This document shows, piece by piece, positions 62,064 through 64,000 of a stretch of 64,000 nucleotides of DNA. The first letter of the stretch is position 1; each line of letters starts with the position of its first letter. The stretch is taken from the NCBI GenBank assembly GCA_963969395.1, contig OZ017797.1, positions 30,318,001 through 30,382,000 on the forward strand, written 5' to 3'. The notes beneath the pieces were generated by a model. It was not told the origin of the DNA and searched no databases. It saw nothing but the letters and a program-made list of their open reading frames with translations. The stretch comes from Pseudoscleropodium purum. Lineage: Eukaryota > Streptophyta > Bryopsida > Hypnales > Brachytheciaceae. The position numbers and the translations under genes are program-made.

Positions 62064-63065
62064 CACTAGAAGAAAATAAGGGGTTTTGCAACTACAATGT
62101 GCAACTCATTTTGTAGTTGGATAGGACATTTGCAACTAGGCAACAATATAGAGCCTGTAGTTGCAATAGACAAGTTGCATTAGTTGTAGTTTAGTTGTAG
62201 GGTTTTTTGTCATCCGGTAGTGTGCAAAGAACTTTATCAACATTTACAACTTGTAGATTTGTAATTTTTTAGATTTTAAAATATTAATCTCAATGATTTG
62301 TAGATTTCAAACTTTCATACCTACTTTCTTTCTAAATTTTAGGATTTTAGAACTACCTTTTTTCTAGATATTTGAATTTCAAATCTACTTTCTTTTAGAT
62401 TTTGGAATTTCAAATCTACTTCTTTCTAGATTTCAAAATTTCTATTCCATAGATTTTTAATTTAGTTATTATTTTTATTTCTACAAATAGTAAAAATCTA
62501 AGAATTCTATCAAAGAAATTATTTACACAAGACTACAACAACTTGCAACTTTTATATGTCCAATGTAATGGTATGCTTTACAATTGATGTGGGGAAATTG
62601 ATTAAGACAAAGTAGGAAACAACTAGTGCGCAACTAGAAAACAACTTGTGTACAACTAAAAAGCAGTTAGGAAACAACTATGGTCATTTTATAATTGCAT
62701 GATAGTTGTATAGGACACTAGTTGTTTCCTGGTCGTTTTTTGCAATTATAGAATGATTACTTTGCAACTAAAATAATGTATGAATGTTGTAAAACAACAA
62801 CATAAAACAATTACATTAGATTTGTTGCTAATAGATAGGAAACTATTTGCATGATAATTGTATAGGACATTAGTTATTTCCTTGTTTTTTTTTTCAACTA
62901 TAGAATGATTGTTTTGCAACTAAAACAATGTAAGAATGTTGTAAAACAACATAAAACAATTACATTAAATTTGGTGCTAATAGAGAGGAAACTAATTGCA
63001 TGACTTCTGTATAGGACACTAGTTGTATAGTAGTTGGTTGTGCCAAATATGTTTTTCTTCCAGTG
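62064..63065. mobile_element. Non-autonomous CACTA-like transposon
   Basis: 1002 bp starting CACTAGAAGAAAA and ending TTTTCTTCCAGTG, a terminal inverted repeat matching 12 of 13 positions. It is flanked by a 3-bp duplication CAA (62061-62063 and 63066-63068), as expected for CACTA elements. The interior is packed with short direct and inverted GTTGCAA/TAGTTG motifs, typical of subterminal transposase-binding repeats. No transposase. The right end is CAGTG, not TAGTG. Confidence 0.75.
62697..63000. repeat. About 150-bp tandem repeat inside the CACTA-like element
   Basis: Units begin GCATGATAGTTGTATAGGAC at 62697 and a variant at 62849; a third partial unit begins at 62998. Spacings are 152 and 149 bp. 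Each unit contains GAATGATT, TTTGCAACTAAAA and GTAAAACAAC. Confidence 0.75.
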
Positions 63066-63068
63066 CAA

Positions 63069-64000
63069 GACAAAAAAATGGTGGCATTTTGCAAAATTTG
63101 TAAATATATCTAGATAAAATTTTAACTACCATGCTGAGGATAAAATTTGAAGCTTAAACAATTGAACCAAAATGAATGTCGACCTTGGAGAAGGCAAAAT
63201 AGTGTCTTAAATTCAATTTCAAGATATCAATCATAATAAAAAAAAATTGAGGAATAATGTGATTTTAAAATCTATTGACAACAAAATTCAAAGAATTCGA
63301 AGAATTTTCCCAATTGCATAAAGGAAAATAGGAAATTGTACTTACCAAGTTTTATTTGCGGTATGAAGAGGAGAGAAATGGAATTCTTCTATGGTCTTCT
63401 TGCTAACTACACACAAGCCAAGGGCCATAGGGAAATGCACTATTACCAAATAAATAGGAAGCAAGAATGTAGTGGAAACCAAACTAGAGAAGAAACGTTC
63501 AACAATTGAAGGCAATTAACAACAATATTCATGTGCTAATTGAATCCCTCAAACTTAAAGTAGGAAGATTTGCTTCTTAACAATAAAGCCATTATATATG
63601 AATTTGCAGTGACGATTGTGAGTTTTGCCCAAGCCATGGGTTTACTTTATAGCATGCACATAAGAGAATGGTCTCCACAATGCTACAAATTTATACTCAA
63701 ACATGGGGTTGTAAAAACAAAAGAAGAGCAATTAAAGAACACTTATACAACGCACACGCAGACATAGAAAATCCAAAAATATAGTGGTGTTCTCACACAA
63801 GCGCTATCTCTAAACTATTGTAGAGAGTACAAGGGGATTAAAAAATTAGTGCAAAATAAAAGTGATTGAACAAATCTACCAAATGGAATTCTTCATAGGG
63901 AGGTGTGCCAAATTTGAGATAGAGAAGTTTTAGGGCTTGACAAACGTGGTGTGAACAACACATCTAGTTACTAGTCCTATTTGCCTTGCTAATTGATTTT
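63069..64000. other. AT-rich spacer at the window end
   Basis: The open frame 63570-63767 has no recognised similarity. No other structure seen. Confidence 0.4.

Noticed and set aside
63570..63767. 65-codon frame near the window end
   Set aside because: No similarity, AT-rich and no gene context.

Overview
The window looks like nuclear DNA from a land plant. Its genes encode proteins with clear plant-type architecture: an ERF/AP2 factor, a plastid-targeted aspartate carbamoyltransferase and a cell-wall GH28 enzyme. Introns are GT-AG, plant telo-boxes (AAACCCTAA type) sit upstream of genes, and Stowaway, PIF/Harbinger and CACTA-like DNA transposons are present. Genes are islands of moderate GC in very AT-rich repeat-laden spacer. 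Several genes have few or no introns. I cannot name the species; a seedless lineage is possible but this is only an impression.

Layout. 1-5.26 kb: spacer with a C-rich microsatellite and coding-like scraps on the minus strand. 5.26-7.0 kb: an intronless ERF (AP2) transcription factor whose promoter carries four DRE/CRT cores, followed by a decayed tandem copy of its own 3' end. 8.5-9.1 kb (-): IMP3, with a telo-box/site-II/palindrome promoter. 9.8-10.56 kb (+): orphan exons of TAF10 and of ribosomal protein uL5 (RPL11). 11.5-14.3 kb (+): a complete six-exon aspartate carbamoyltransferase gene. 14.3-23.6 kb: AT-rich repeats. 23.6-26.9 kb: a Stowaway MITE and then an intronless SNM1-type nuclease with two PIP-box-like motifs. 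27.7-28.3 kb (-): a small helical protein, possibly TFIIS N-terminal-like. 28.9-35.1 kb (-): a multi-exon TPR protein with four tandemly duplicated exons. 35.3-43.3 kb: minisatellite and repeats. 43.4-45.0 kb (-): intronless CCT theta (CCT8). 49.4-52.0 kb (-): a three-exon secreted GH28 pectinase-like protein. 52-64 kb: repeats, a long fold-back, a dead Harbinger transposase and a non-autonomous CACTA-like element.

The genes are independent housekeeping or regulatory loci, not a pathway cluster: stress transcription (ERF), ribosome biogenesis (IMP3), pyrimidine synthesis (ATCase), interstrand crosslink repair (SNM1), protein folding (CCT8) and wall remodelling (GH28). The features most worth a second look are the exon-duplicated repeat module in the TPR gene, the tandem PIP boxes in SNM1, the TAF10/uL5 orphan exons, the ERF promoter with its duplicated 3' end, and an unclassified element with a subterminal hairpin present in two copies.
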